Shown here in pieces: positions 8,328-17,623 of a DNA stretch of 64,000 nt. The stretch is from Iamia sp038233075 (GTDB lineage: Bacteria; Actinomycetota; Acidimicrobiia; Acidimicrobiales; Iamiaceae), in assembly GCA_038233075.1 (NCBI GenBank), contig JBBSMQ010000006.1, positions 1 through 64,000 on the forward strand. Reading direction: 5' to 3'. The position numbers and the translations under genes were made by a program. Positions within the stretch are counted from its first letter, which is position 1. Each line of letters begins with the position of its first letter. The notes beneath the pieces were generated by a model that was not told the DNA's origin, made no database searches, and saw only the letters and a list, made by a program, of their open reading frames with translations.

Positions 8328-9464
8328 ATGGACCTCACCCTCACCGACGACCAGACCGCGATCGTCGACCTCGCCGCTCGCATCCTGGGCGACCGCTGCA
8401 CACCCGAGCACCTGACCGAGGTCGAGACCGCCGGCGACCGCTTCGACCCCGGCCTGTGGAAGCTGCTGGCCGACGCCGACCTGATGGGCCTGTGCCTGCC
8501 CGAGGCCGACGGAGGAGGCGGGTACGGCGTGGTCGAGGCCGGGTTGCTGTGCCAGGAGGTGGGTCGCGCCGCGGCACCCGTTCCGCTGTGGTCGACCCTG
8601 CTGCTCGGAGCGCTGCCCGTCGCCCACCATGGGTCGGCCGAGCTGCGCACCACCCTCCTGCCCGAGGTGGCCGCGGGCCGGCTGGCCCTCACCGCGGCGC
8701 TGGTCGAGGACGGAGGGCCGCTGCCCCCGGCCCAGCCCACCACCACCGCGACGGCCCACGGCGACGGGTGGCACCTCGCCGGCACCAAGCACGTGGTGCC
8801 CACGGTGCACCTGGCCGATGCTGGGCTGGCCGTCCGGGTGCTGGTCCCGGCCCGCACCGACGCCGGCACCACCGTGTTCGTGCTCGACCCTGTCGCCGCC
8901 GGCGTCACGATCGAGCGCGGTGTGGGCACCGACCTGGAACCGCTCTCCACACTCGTCCTCGACGGTGCTGAGGCCGGTGCCGGTGACGTCCTGGGTGAGG
9001 TGGGCGGCGGCGCCGACGTGGTCACCACCGTCACCGCGCTCGGGGTGGCGGGCATCTGCGCCCGCCAGGCCGGCACCTGCGATGCGGCCCTGCGGACCGC
9101 CGCGACCTACACCTCCGAGCGCGAGCAGTTCGGAACCAAGATCGCCACCTTCCAGGCCGTGGCCCACCGCCTGGCCGACGCCTACATCGACACCGAGGCC
9201 ATCCGCCTCACCGCCACCTACGCGGGCTGGCTCCTCGACGAGGGCCTGCCCGCGGAGGAGGCACTGGCGGTGGCCAAGGTGTGGGCCACCGAGGGGGCCC
9301 AGCGCGTCGTGCACGGCGCCCAGCACGTGCACGGAGGCATCGGCGTCCACGTCGACTACCCCCTCCACCGCTTCTTCCGCGCCGCCAAGGCGGCCGAGCA
9401 CACCCTCGGCACCGCCCACCCCCCCCTGGTCGATCTGGGCACGCGCATCGTCGGCGCGGCCTGA
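8328..9464 (+). CDS. Acyl-CoA dehydrogenase, subunit B of a likely heteromeric pair
   Basis: 378 residues from ATG 8328 (MDLTLTDDQTAIVDLAARIL). The C-terminal half has the ACAD helical signature TYTSEREQFGTKIATFQAVAH and HVHGGIGVHVDYPLHRFFRAAK. The central substrate/FAD motif is weaker than in the partner gene (no clear TEPxxGSD), as is usual for the beta-type subunit of heteromeric FadE enzymes. That they form one enzyme is inferred from adjacency and comparison with known FadE pairs. Confidence 0.9.
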   Translation: MDLTLTDDQTAIVDLAARILGDRCTPEHLTEVETAGDRFDPGLWKLLADADLMGLCLPEADGGGGYGVVEAGLLCQEVGRAAAPVPLWSTLLLGALPVAHHGSAELRTTLLPEVAAGRLALTAALVEDGGPLPPAQPTTTATAHGDGWHLAGTKHVVPTVHLADAGLAVRVLVPARTDAGTTVFVLDPVAAGVTIERGVGTDLEPLSTLVLDGAEAGAGDVLGEVGGGADVVTTVTALGVAGICARQAGTCDAALRTAATYTSEREQFGTKIATFQAVAHRLADAYIDTEAIRLTATYAGWLLDEGLPAEEALAVAKVWATEGAQRVVHGAQHVHGGIGVHVDYPLHRFFRAAKAAEHTLGTAHPPLVDLGTRIVGAA

Positions 9465-9513
9465 CGCCGACACCCCCGACGAGGGCCCCCGGCCGTCCCG
9501 AAGATGGCTCTCG

Positions 9514-9536
9514 ACATCTGACGCCCCGTCAGATGT
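9514..9536. promoter_or_regulatory. TGACG-N3-CGTCA operator, site 3
   Basis: Perfect 10-bp arms ACATCTGACG / CGTCAGATGT separated by CCC. It lies 37 bp before the first substrate-binding protein gene and so probably controls the whole first importer operon. Core and spacing are identical to sites 1 and 2. Confidence 0.75.
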
Positions 9537-9573
9537 AGTGTGACTGCAGACACCCGACCTGGGGGAGCCGTCG

Positions 9574-10953
9574 ATGCGTCGAGTGACGTCCATCTCGCTG
9601 TGCCTGCTCGTGACCCTCGCGACCAGCTGCGGCTCGCGTGCTGACACCGACTCGGCCGACGACCCCGGGCTCGATGGCCCGGACGCGACCACGAGTGAGG
9701 GCAGCTCGGGCGACGCCGGCAACGAGGCCCTCGGGCCCGACTCCGCCGAGCTCGGCACCATCGCCAACCCCTGCTCTGACGAGCCCGCTGAGGGCCAGGC
9801 TCCCGCCGACATCCCGGGCGTCACCGACGACTCCATTCGCATCGGCGTGATCTCCGACAAGGAGAACCCGGCGGTGCCGCTGCCCACGGTGGGCATCGAG
9901 GAGTCGGTCGAGGCCTTCGTCCAGCTCTGCAACGACGCCGGTGGGGTCAACGGACGGCAGCTGGAGCTGAAGACCTACGACTCGGGCATCACCCGTACCG
10001 AGGAGGTCACCGCCCAGGCGTGCCGCGACGACCTGTTCGCCCTCGTGGGCACCGGGTCGGTCCAGGACCAGCAGGGGGTGACCACCAGGGTCGACTGCGG
10101 CCTGCCCGAGGTGGCGGCCTACTCGGCCACGACCACCCGGGCCGAGTCCGAGGGCTTCTTCACCGGCGTCCCGGGGCTGAGTTCCACCCAGTTCAACGTG
10201 GGCCCCTGCCAGTACATCGCCGAGCAGTTCCCCGACGCGGTCAAGAAGGCGGCGATGGTCTACACCGATCTCCCGGCGGCCAGCGTGCGCGGCCAGCAGG
10301 CCGTCGACGCCTGCGAGGCCGAGGCTGGGTTCGAGTTCCTGGTCGAGCAGGCCCAGGCCTTCGGCGACACCGACTTCTCGTCACTCGTCGCCGACATGAA
10401 GGCCAAGGACATCAAGTACTTCACCATGGTCAGCGCCACCTCCGAGACCGTCGCCCTGCTGGAGGAGATGCAGACCCAGGGGATCGACCTCGAGGTCGTC
10501 GACCTAGGCCAGCAGTACTACGACCCGGCCGTCGCCCAGTCCTCGGCGGCCGACGGGGCCTACGTCCTCACCAACACCGCTCCCTTCTCCGAAGCCGACA
10601 GCAACCCGACCCTCGCCCTCTATCTGGACTACATGGACCAGGTCGGGGCGGGCGAGGACAGGATCTCCACCCTCGGCGTGCAAGCCTTCAGCGCCGGTCT
10701 CCTCTTCGCCACCGCGGTCGACGCCCTGGGCGCCGACCCGACCCGGGCGGGTCTGATCGGCGAGCTCGAGTCCATCACCGAGTGGGACGGCGGCGGCCTC
10801 CACATGCCGGCCAACCCGGGCCAGAACGTGACCATCGACTGCTTCTTGTACCTGACCGTCGCCGACGGCGACTTCGCTCGGGAGCACCCCGACGAGGGCT
10901 TCGACTGCGACCCCGACCACCTCTACACATCCGACCAGACCTTCGAGAGCTGA
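9574..10953 (+). CDS. Liv/HAAT-type ABC substrate-binding lipoprotein 1
   Basis: 459 residues. The signal peptide ends in lipobox LATSC (Cys19), so it is a lipid-anchored periplasmic-type binding protein. The Peripla_BP_6 fold starts at VTDDSIRIGVISDKENPA, followed by NDAGGVNGRQLELKTYDSG and FSSLVADMKAKDIKYF. This class delivers branched-chain amino acids, amides, short acids or aromatic acids to LivHMGF-type importers. The downstream gene is a close tandem duplicate. Clustering with CoA-ester enzymes under the same operator suggests a catabolic acid rather than an amino acid; that is inference. Confidence 0.9.
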   Translation: MRRVTSISLCLLVTLATSCGSRADTDSADDPGLDGPDATTSEGSSGDAGNEALGPDSAELGTIANPCSDEPAEGQAPADIPGVTDDSIRIGVISDKENPAVPLPTVGIEESVEAFVQLCNDAGGVNGRQLELKTYDSGITRTEEVTAQACRDDLFALVGTGSVQDQQGVTTRVDCGLPEVAAYSATTTRAESEGFFTGVPGLSSTQFNVGPCQYIAEQFPDAVKKAAMVYTDLPAASVRGQQAVDACEAEAGFEFLVEQAQAFGDTDFSSLVADMKAKDIKYFTMVSATSETVALLEEMQTQGIDLEVVDLGQQYYDPAVAQSSAADGAYVLTNTAPFSEADSNPTLALYLDYMDQVGAGEDRISTLGVQAFSAGLLFATAVDALGADPTRAGLIGELESITEWDGGGLHMPANPGQNVTIDCFLYLTVADGDFAREHPDEGFDCDPDHLYTSDQTFES

Positions 10954-10960
10954 GGAAAGA

Positions 10961-12361
10961 ATGACGACCACCCACCGGACGCGCCGCGCCCGCCTCTTCG
11001 CCCTGACCCTCGCCCTGCTCCTGCTGGCCGCCGCCTGCGGGTCGCGGACCGATACCGACGCCTCGGGCGGTGACCAGGGCCTCGATGCCCCTTCCGGCGA
11101 GGAGGGCGGCGGCGACGGGGGAGGCTCCGGGGGTGTCCCCGAGCCCGATGCCGCCGAGCTCGGGACCATGGAGAATCCGTGCTCCGACACGCCGGTGGAG
11201 GGCGAGGCCCCGGCCGACGCCCCCGGAGTCACTGCCGAGGCCCTGCGCATCGGCGTGATCTCCGATAAGGAGAACCCGGCGGTGCCGCTGCCCACCGTCG
11301 GCATCGAGGAGGCCGTGAAGGGCTTCGTCGAGTTCTGCAACGCCGCGGGGGGCATCAACGGCCGGCAGCTGGAGCTGAAGACCTACGACTCGGGCATCAC
11401 CCGCACCGAGGAGGTCACCGCCCAGGCGTGCCGCGACGACCTGTTCGCCCTGGTGGGCAGCGGATCGGTGCAGGACCAGCAGGGCGTCGGCACCCGCGTC
11501 GACTGCGGGCTGCCCGAGGTCGCGGCCTACTCCGCCACCTCCGCCCGGGCCGAGTCGGAGAACTTCTTCCAGCCCATCGTGGGCTCGCTCTCGCAGTTCT
11601 TCAACGTGGGCCCTTGCCAGTACATCGCCGAGCAGTTCCCCGAGGCGGTGAAGAAGGCGGCCATCGTCTACACCGACCTCCCGGCGGCGAGCGTGCGGGG
11701 CGCCCAGATCCGTGACAACTGCGAGCGGGAGGCCGGCTTCGACTTCGTCGTCGATCACGCCCAGGCCTTCGGTGACACCGACTTCTCCTCCCTGGTGGCC
11801 GAGATGAAGGAGAAGGGCGTGACGTACTTCACCGGCGTGAGCGCGGCGTCGGAGACCCTGGCCCTGCTGGAGGAGATGCAGACCCAGGGTGTCGAGCCCG
11901 AGGTCATCGACCTGGGTCAGCAGTACTACGACCCCGTCGTGGCCCAGTCGCCGGCCACCGAGGGCGCCTACGTCCTCACCAACACGGCCCCGTTCACGGA
12001 AGCCGACGAGAACCCGGTGCTCGGTCTCTACGACGAGTGGGTCCGCAAGGCCGGGGCGGGCGACGACAAGATCACCACCCTCGGCGTGCAGGCCTTCAGT
12101 GCCGGGCTCCTCTTCGCCACCGCTGCCAACGCCGCCGGGGCCGACCTCACCCGCGAGACCCTCATGTCCGAGCTGGAGGGCATCACGGAGTGGGACGCCG
12201 GCGGCCTCCACCTGCCCGCCAACCCGGGCGAGAACGTGCACAACGAGTGCTTCCTCTACCTGAAGGTCGAGGGGGGCGAGTTCGTGCGCGAGTTCCCCGA
12301 CGAGGGCTTCGAGTGCGACCCGAGCAACGTGGTCAAGTCCGACGAGAGCTACAAGAGCTAG
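10961..12361 (+). CDS. Liv/HAAT-type ABC substrate-binding lipoprotein 2 (tandem duplicate)
   Basis: 466 residues with lipobox LAAAC (Cys26). The mature region matches the preceding protein over nearly its whole length (for example ISDKENPAVPLPTVGIEE, LELKTYDSGITRTEEVTAQA and CRDDLFALVG), so it arose by tandem duplication. It begins 7 bp after its sister's stop. Differences cluster in loops such as FFQPIVGSLSQFF versus FFTGVPGLSSTQF, which may tune ligand choice. Only one permease/ATPase set follows, so the two binding proteins probably share it. Confidence 0.9.
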   Translation: MTTTHRTRRARLFALTLALLLLAAACGSRTDTDASGGDQGLDAPSGEEGGGDGGGSGGVPEPDAAELGTMENPCSDTPVEGEAPADAPGVTAEALRIGVISDKENPAVPLPTVGIEEAVKGFVEFCNAAGGINGRQLELKTYDSGITRTEEVTAQACRDDLFALVGSGSVQDQQGVGTRVDCGLPEVAAYSATSARAESENFFQPIVGSLSQFFNVGPCQYIAEQFPEAVKKAAIVYTDLPAASVRGAQIRDNCEREAGFDFVVDHAQAFGDTDFSSLVAEMKEKGVTYFTGVSAASETLALLEEMQTQGVEPEVIDLGQQYYDPVVAQSPATEGAYVLTNTAPFTEADENPVLGLYDEWVRKAGAGDDKITTLGVQAFSAGLLFATAANAAGADLTRETLMSELEGITEWDAGGLHLPANPGENVHNECFLYLKVEGGEFVREFPDEGFECDPSNVVKSDESYKS

Positions 12362-12372
12362 GGGGCTGACCG

Positions 12373-14418
12373 GTGGAGGAGCTCTTCCGCTACTTCGTCG
12401 TCTTCGCCCTGCTGGCGGCGCCGACCTACGCCATCGCCGCCAGCGGCCTGGTGGTCACCTACACCACGACCGGCATCTTCAACTTCGCCCACGGGGCCAT
12501 CGGCATGATCGTGGCCTTCTGCTACTGGCAGATCACCTCTCCGGCGGCGTGGGGCCAACCGGTCTGGCTGGGCCTGGTGCTCTGCCTGTTCGTGATCGCC
12601 CCCGTCATCGGGTTCGTGCTCGACTGGGGTCTGATGCGACGCCTGGCCGGCGCGTCCACGATCACGACCATCGTCGCGACCATCGGCCTGCTGTTCGCCC
12701 TGGTGTCGTTGGCCGACCTCATCTGGCCGTCGGGCACCGGCATCCGCTCGGTCGAGAAGCTGTTCCCCGGGGAGACCTTCGAGCTGGCCGGGGTGGTGAT
12801 CGAGTACCACGACGCCATCGCCCTCCTGGCCGCGATCGCGGTGGCCATCGGCTTGCGCGGGCTCCTGTTCCGCACCCGGCTGGGGACGGCCATGCGGGCC
12901 GTGGTCGACAGCCGCGACCTGGCCTCGCTCAACGGCGTCGACCCGAACCGCATGTCGAGCGTGGCGTGGATGCTCGGCTGCTCGCTGGCCGGGCTGGCCG
13001 GCATCCTCCTGGCACCGGACCTGACCCTGACCTCCATCGCCCTCACCCTGGTCGTCATCCAAGCCTACGCGGTGGCCATGGTGGGCCGGCTGCGCAGCCT
13101 GCCCCTCACGTTCCTCGGGGCCCTGATCCTGGCCGAGGTCAACAGTGCCTTCGACTACGTCCAGGTCCAGTTCACCTTCTCCGAGACGATAGAGGGTGCC
13201 CTGGGCGACCTGGCCTCGGCCACGCCCGCCCTCATGCTGCTCGTGGTCCTGATCGTCATCCGCCAGGACACAGCGGCCCTGCGCCCCGACAACATCAAGT
13301 TCCGCGTCCCCCGCCCCTCACTGCCGCGGATGGCGGCGATCATGGGCGCGCTGATCCTGGTCTGTGCCGTCATCGCCAACACGTCGCTCATCTCCGCCTC
13401 CACGGTCGACGAGCTGGGCAAGGGGCTGGCGCTCGGGATCGTGATCCTGTCGCTCGTGCTGCTCACCGGGTGGGCCGGGCAGGTGTCGCTGGCCCAGTTG
13501 GCCCTGGGTGGCATCTGCGCGCTCGCGGTGTGGAAGATGGGACCGTGGGGCCTGGTGGCGGGGGTGGTGATCACGGCCCTGGTCGGGGCCCTGGTGGCGC
13601 TGCCGGCCCTGCGCATGCGCAGCCTCTACCTGGCCCTCACCACCATGGCCTTCGCCTTGCTGCTCGAGCGGGTGGTCTACGGCAACAACGCCCTGATCTC
13701 GTCGTTCCGGCCCTTCGCCACGGGCAGCGCCACCGCCCGGCGACCGCCCTTCGTCGGGTCTGACGCCGCCTTCTTCGTGTTCATGGCCGCGGCGTTCGGC
13801 CTCGTCGCGCTGGGCATGACCGTCATCCGCAACGGCCACTTCGGCCGTCGCCTGGCCGCCATGAAGGACTCCCCGGCCGCGTGTGCCACCCTCGGCCTCG
13901 ACCTCACCATCACCAAGCTCGAGGTCTTCGCCCTGTCAGCCGGCATCGCCGGGCTGGGGGGAGGGCTGCTCGCCATGTGGAACGCCTCCAGCGTCGGCCT
14001 CACCGACTACGCCCTGCTCGAGGGCGGCGCCCTGTCGGGCCTACCCCTCCTCCTCCTGGCGGTGATCGGGGGCATCACCTCGGTCACCGGCGCCCTGCTG
14101 GGGGCCGGCCTGTTCGTCATCATGCCGGCTGTCGGCCGGTGGTACCCGGGGCTGCGATCGGTCATGAGCATGGCTCCGGGCCTGGCCGGCATCGGCCTGT
14201 CCAAGAACCCTGACGGCGCGGTGCGCCAGGTCGCCGAGGCCATCGAGGAGATCCGCGCTGAGGATCAGGATGCCGCTCCCCAGCTCCCCGCGCCGGAGCA
14301 GCTCTGGACCAATGGGCACATCGCAGCCGAGAAGGCGGCGCTCCTCGATGACGAGCTCGGACTGTCCTGGGGTCAGGCGGCGCGTCCCCTCGCCTCGGCC
14401 GGCAAGGACGGTCGCTGA
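12373..14418 (+). CDS. Fused LivH-LivM ABC permease 1
   Basis: 681 residues from GTG 12373. The N-terminal half is LivH-like (SGLVVTYTTTGIFNFAHGAI, then a conserved loop with RTRLGTAMRAVVDSRDLASL). The C-terminal half is LivM-like (GWAGQVSLAQLALGGI, RMRSLYLALTTMAFALLLER and FGRRLAAMKDSPAACATLGL). Many hydrophobic segments form the inner-membrane channel. A single polypeptide thus replaces the usual two permease subunits. A polar tail of about 60 residues follows the last TM segment. It pairs with the ATPases encoded next. Confidence 0.92.
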   Translation: MEELFRYFVVFALLAAPTYAIAASGLVVTYTTTGIFNFAHGAIGMIVAFCYWQITSPAAWGQPVWLGLVLCLFVIAPVIGFVLDWGLMRRLAGASTITTIVATIGLLFALVSLADLIWPSGTGIRSVEKLFPGETFELAGVVIEYHDAIALLAAIAVAIGLRGLLFRTRLGTAMRAVVDSRDLASLNGVDPNRMSSVAWMLGCSLAGLAGILLAPDLTLTSIALTLVVIQAYAVAMVGRLRSLPLTFLGALILAEVNSAFDYVQVQFTFSETIEGALGDLASATPALMLLVVLIVIRQDTAALRPDNIKFRVPRPSLPRMAAIMGALILVCAVIANTSLISASTVDELGKGLALGIVILSLVLLTGWAGQVSLAQLALGGICALAVWKMGPWGLVAGVVITALVGALVALPALRMRSLYLALTTMAFALLLERVVYGNNALISSFRPFATGSATARRPPFVGSDAAFFVFMAAAFGLVALGMTVIRNGHFGRRLAAMKDSPAACATLGLDLTITKLEVFALSAGIAGLGGGLLAMWNASSVGLTDYALLEGGALSGLPLLLLAVIGGITSVTGALLGAGLFVIMPAVGRWYPGLRSVMSMAPGLAGIGLSKNPDGAVRQVAEAIEEIRAEDQDAAPQLPAPEQLWTNGHIAAEKAALLDDELGLSWGQAARPLASAGKDGR

Positions 14419-14420
14419 CG

Positions 14421-15224
14421 ATGGCGAGCACGGGCGACGTTCCGCTGCTGGAGCTGCGTGAGGTGACGGTCCGCTTCGGCGGCAACGTCGCCGTCGACAG
14501 TGCCAGCATGTCCATCCCGGCGGGGCGCATCACCGGGGTCATCGGACCCAACGGCGCCGGGAAGACGACGATGTTCAACGTGATCACCGGGCTGGAGAAG
14601 CCCACGTCGGGGCACGTGCTCTGGGCCGGCAAGGACGTGGGCCGCCGGTCCGCTCACCACCGCGCCCGGATGGGGATGGGCCGCACCTTCCAGCGCCTGG
14701 AGCTGTTCGGCTCCCTGTCGGTGGCCGAGAACGTGTTGCTGGCCTGCGAGCTGGCCCGCCGCCAGGGGGCCGACTCCCGCCCCCCCGCGGTGACGGTGCC
14801 GGGAGGCGACGAGCGCCCCACCGCGGCCAAGGAGACCGCTGCCCTGCTGGAGCACCTGGGCCTGGGCGACCTGGCCGGCACCCGGGCCGAGGAGCTGCCC
14901 ACCGGCCTGGCCCGCCTGGTCGAGCTGGCCCGGGCGCTGGCCACCCGCCCTCGGCTGCTGCTGCTCGACGAGCCCGCGTCCGGTCTGGACGAGACCGAGA
15001 CCGAGCGGTTCGCCGCCCTGCTCGAGGATCTGGCGTCGTCCGGTCTGGGCATCCTGCTGGTCGAGCACGACGTGCCCCTGGTGATGCGTCTGGCCTCGGA
15101 TGTCTACGTCCTCGACCTCGGTGCCGTGCTGGCCCACGGCACCCCCGACGAGGTCCAGTCCGACCCCAAGGTGATCGAGGCCTATCTGGGAGCCGAGCCC
15201 GGAGCCGAGGAGGAGATGGCCTGA
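14421..15224 (+). CDS. LivG-type ABC ATPase 1 (atypical signature motif)
   Basis: 267 residues: Walker A GPNGAGKTT (42-50), Q-loop GRTFQRLELF, Walker B LLLLDEP, D-loop SGLDETE, and H-loop VEHDVPLVM. The ABC signature is not LSGGQ; the equivalent segment reads LPTGLARLVELARAL. LivG proteins often have LPYGQQR here, so this form is further degenerate. It starts 2 bp after the permease stop and overlaps the LivF-type gene (ATGA). It would pair with that ATPase as an asymmetric heterodimer. Confidence 0.92.
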   Translation: MASTGDVPLLELREVTVRFGGNVAVDSASMSIPAGRITGVIGPNGAGKTTMFNVITGLEKPTSGHVLWAGKDVGRRSAHHRARMGMGRTFQRLELFGSLSVAENVLLACELARRQGADSRPPAVTVPGGDERPTAAKETAALLEHLGLGDLAGTRAEELPTGLARLVELARALATRPRLLLLDEPASGLDETETERFAALLEDLASSGLGILLVEHDVPLVMRLASDVYVLDLGAVLAHGTPDEVQSDPKVIEAYLGAEPGAEEEMA

Positions 15225-15973
15225 TGGTCGACGCCGAAGATGTGATCGCCCCCGCCGACGGCGACGGTCCCGCGCCGGTGCTCGAGCTGCGGGGCGTCAA
15301 GGCCGCCTACGGCAAGATCGAGGTCCTCCACGGCGTCGACCTGGCGGTGCCCAAGGGCGCCGTCGTCGCCCTGCTCGGGGCCAACGGGGCCGGCAAGACC
15401 ACCACCCTGGCGGTGGCGTCGGGCCAGATGACCCCGACCGAGGGGGACGTGTTCGTGGCCGGGCGGCGCGTCACCGGCGCCACCGCGTCGGACCTGGCCG
15501 CGGCCGGGCTCTGCACCGTGCCCGAGGGTCGGGGGGTGTTCCGGACCCTGACCGTGCGCGAGAACCTCCGCATGGCCACCTACCGCGGGGTGAGCATGGG
15601 CGACGTCGAGGACCGCGCCTTTGAGATCTTCCCCAAGCTGGGAGAGCGCCGCAGCCAGATGGCGGGCACCCTCTCGGGCGGCGAGCAGCAGATGCTGTCC
15701 CTGGCTCGGGCCCTCGTCACCGAGCCCGCGGTGCTGATGCTCGACGAGCTGTCGATGGGGCTCGCCCCCATGATCGTCGACGACCTCTACCAGCAGGTCG
15801 GGCGGATCACCAGCGGCGGCGTGTCGGTGCTCGTCGTGGAACAGTTCGCCCGCAGCGTCCTGGGCGTGGCCGACGTCGCCGCCATCATGGCCAACGGACG
15901 CATCACCTCCGTCGGCACCCCGGCCGAGATCGAATCCGAGCTGTCCGACACCTACCTGGGAGCCTCCTCATGA
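15224..15973 (+). CDS. LivF-type ABC ATPase 1
   Basis: 249 residues: Walker A GANGAGKTT, signature LSGGEQQMLSLARAL (canonical), Walker B VLMLDELSMGLAP, and H-loop VVEQF. The DELSMGLAP motif is diagnostic of LivF-like subunits. Its ATG overlaps the LivG stop and its own stop overlaps the next ATG, so the genes are translationally coupled. Confidence 0.93.
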   Translation: MVDAEDVIAPADGDGPAPVLELRGVKAAYGKIEVLHGVDLAVPKGAVVALLGANGAGKTTTLAVASGQMTPTEGDVFVAGRRVTGATASDLAAAGLCTVPEGRGVFRTLTVRENLRMATYRGVSMGDVEDRAFEIFPKLGERRSQMAGTLSGGEQQMLSLARALVTEPAVLMLDELSMGLAPMIVDDLYQQVGRITSGGVSVLVVEQFARSVLGVADVAAIMANGRITSVGTPAEIESELSDTYLGASS

Positions 15974-16467
15974 CCGATTCGACCCCCACCGACACGACCG
16001 AGGGGTTCGCCGCTCGGGTGCAGGAGCTGCACGTGCCCGAGCCCAAGGCCGACCGCGAGGCCCTGTTGCTGAAGGTCGGCGTCGCGCTCGTCGTCGTGGG
16101 CCTGGTGCTGATCCTGGTGGCCTGGTTCCAGGCCTCGGGCACCGCGTCGGTGGCCGAGCAGGTGCCCTACGCCCTCTCCGGCGGGCTCCTCGGCATCGGC
16201 CTGGTGATCCTGGGCTCGGCCCTGGTCATCCGCTTCTCCCTGGCCCGGCTGTTCCGCTACTGGCTGGCCCGCATCGTCTACGAGCACCAGACCCAGACCG
16301 ACCGCACCGTCGAGGCCCTCGGCCGCATCGAGGTCGCCCTCACCGGCGGGTCGAGCTCGAACCGCCGCCCCGCCGCAGCAGCCGGCACTGACCACTCGTC
16401 GGATCACCAGACGGCCAGCGTCGACAGCGTCGGCGCCGCCCATCGCGCCGAGCACTCGGAGAGCTGA
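15970..16467 (+). CDS. Two-TM protein associated with Liv-type importer 1 (unknown function)
   Basis: 165 residues, coupled to the LivF-type gene by a 4-bp overlap. Two hydrophobic segments (about residues 34-52, KVGVALVVVGLVLILVAWF, and 67-88) are followed by a conserved amphipathic motif RLFRYWLARIVYEHQTQTDR then TVEAL. The C-terminal 45 residues are polar and low-complexity. A shorter homologue with the same topology and motif (FLRFWMARLSWEQTSQTDR then MVEAL) ends the second importer operon at 26941-27297. I know no named family. The shared position suggests an accessory subunit or assembly factor of these transporters. Confidence 0.8.
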   Translation: MTDSTPTDTTEGFAARVQELHVPEPKADREALLLKVGVALVVVGLVLILVAWFQASGTASVAEQVPYALSGGLLGIGLVILGSALVIRFSLARLFRYWLARIVYEHQTQTDRTVEALGRIEVALTGGSSSNRRPAAAAGTDHSSDHQTASVDSVGAAHRAEHSES

Positions 16468-16557
16468 CGTCCCGCAGGTCCCAGTCGTTGACCGCGCCGG
16501 ACCCCAGGGTGAGGGGTCGAGCCGACGATCATCGAGTCAGGCGTCTGGCCTGGCCCG

Positions 16558-16740
16558 GTGACGCTGCTCATCAGCCCGGTGGTGCTGCTCGGAGTCTTCT
16601 TCTGCCTCACCATCTTCGGAGCTCCGATCGGTGTGGCGATCCTGCTCGTCACGGTGCCGCCGATCGTCAACCTCCTGGGGGCGCGACGGGGGAGGTGGGC
16701 TGTCTCGGGCGTGGCCCTCGGGCTCATCTGTTGTGGGGAT
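16558..16740 (+). other. Possible membrane-peptide reading frame in the 16468-16764 gap
   Basis: The roughly 300-bp gap after importer 1 has no convincing gene. From GTG 16558 one frame encodes LLISPVVLLGVFFCLTIFGA and PIGVAILLVTVPPIVNLLG, two hydrophobic stretches that resemble a small membrane protein. The frame has no stop before it runs antisense through the whole decarboxylase-like gene, so its true end is undefined. It may be a decayed membrane-protein start. Confidence 0.2.
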
Positions 16741-16764
16741 GTTGGGACAGGTGGGCTCCGCGCC

Positions 16765-17484
16765 TCAGCCGGGGCGGGAGGCGCCGAAGGTGCCGGTGAG
16801 GCGGGACACCCACAGGGTCGAGAGGGGCCGCCGGGTGTCGAGGCCGAGGGCGCGGATGTCGGCGGCCAGGGGAGCGTCGCCACGGGCCTGCACCTGGGTG
16901 CCGGCGGGGCGGATCCGCAGACCTGCGCTGCGCATGGTGAACGGGGTGGCCAAGAGGATGCCGTCGACGCCCGCGTAGGTGGTCATCCGCACCTCCCGGT
17001 CGGGCACGGGCACCAGCCCGCGACCCATGGTGGCCCGGACCACGGACCCGTCGGCCGCTTCCAGCTGAGCCCGAGCGCCGTGGTCGTGGCGCTCGATGGC
17101 CAGCTCGTCGGCGACCCACTTGGGGAAGCCCCACAGCTGGCGTCCGGCGGCACTGGTGAAGGCGCCGTCGACGGGGAGGTGGGCGATGAAGGAGGCCACC
17201 TCTCTGTCCGCCTCGCCCCGTCGGCGCACGACGAGAGCCAGGCCGACCTCGTTGTAGGCACCGAGATCGCCGTCGAGGTACCGGACGAATGGCATGGTCA
17301 CCATGGCTCGACCCCGGGCCATCGGCACCGGCTCCAGCGCCGCCGCGACCTCGTGGCGGGCCAGCACCCGGGTGGCGGTGGCGAGAGGCACCAGCCAGGT
17401 GACCACCACCGCATCGGCCCGGCGGACCTCCACCGGGAGGTCGACGGTCCGGTCGACGCCGTCGGGGAGGGTCACGGTCGGCAT
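16765..17484 (-). CDS. Acetoacetate decarboxylase (ADC)-family protein
   Basis: About 239 residues from an ATG at 17484 (MPTVTLPDG...), chosen over ATG 17502 because family members start close to such a PTV-TVxGR-like strand; this is a judgement. The ADC fold is suggested by WLVPLATATRVL, FVRYLDGDLGAYNEVGLALVV, FIAHLPVDGAFTSAAGRQLW and GFPKWVADELAIE. The segment W-G-F-P-K-W is the typical ADC-like active-site stretch, with Lys as potential Schiff-base residue. Many actinobacterial members have unknown substrates. It is divergent from the crotonase gene at 17624. Confidence 0.75.
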   Translation of the reverse strand: MPTVTLPDGVDRTVDLPVEVRRADAVVVTWLVPLATATRVLARHEVAAALEPVPMARGRAMVTMPFVRYLDGDLGAYNEVGLALVVRRRGEADREVASFIAHLPVDGAFTSAAGRQLWGFPKWVADELAIERHDHGARAQLEAADGSVVRATMGRGLVPVPDREVRMTTYAGVDGILLATPFTMRSAGLRIRPAGTQVQARGDAPLAADIRALGLDTRRPLSTLWVSRLTGTFGASRPG

Positions 17485-17623
17485 TCGCACGACGCTACCC
17501 ATCGAGGGCTCTCGCCGTGACCGGCTCCGCCGGACGCCCCGGCTCCGAAGTGGGGCGGGGTGTGGTGGTCAGGGCCACCGGATCGCTCCCCGGTACGGGC
17601 CAGGTCGGCTCTAGGGTCGGCGG

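Noticed and set aside
16558..17520. 320-codon plus-strand frame after importer 1
   Set aside because: Only the first 60 residues look protein-like; the rest is antisense to the ADC-family gene, which has clear motifs. Reported only as a possible remnant.
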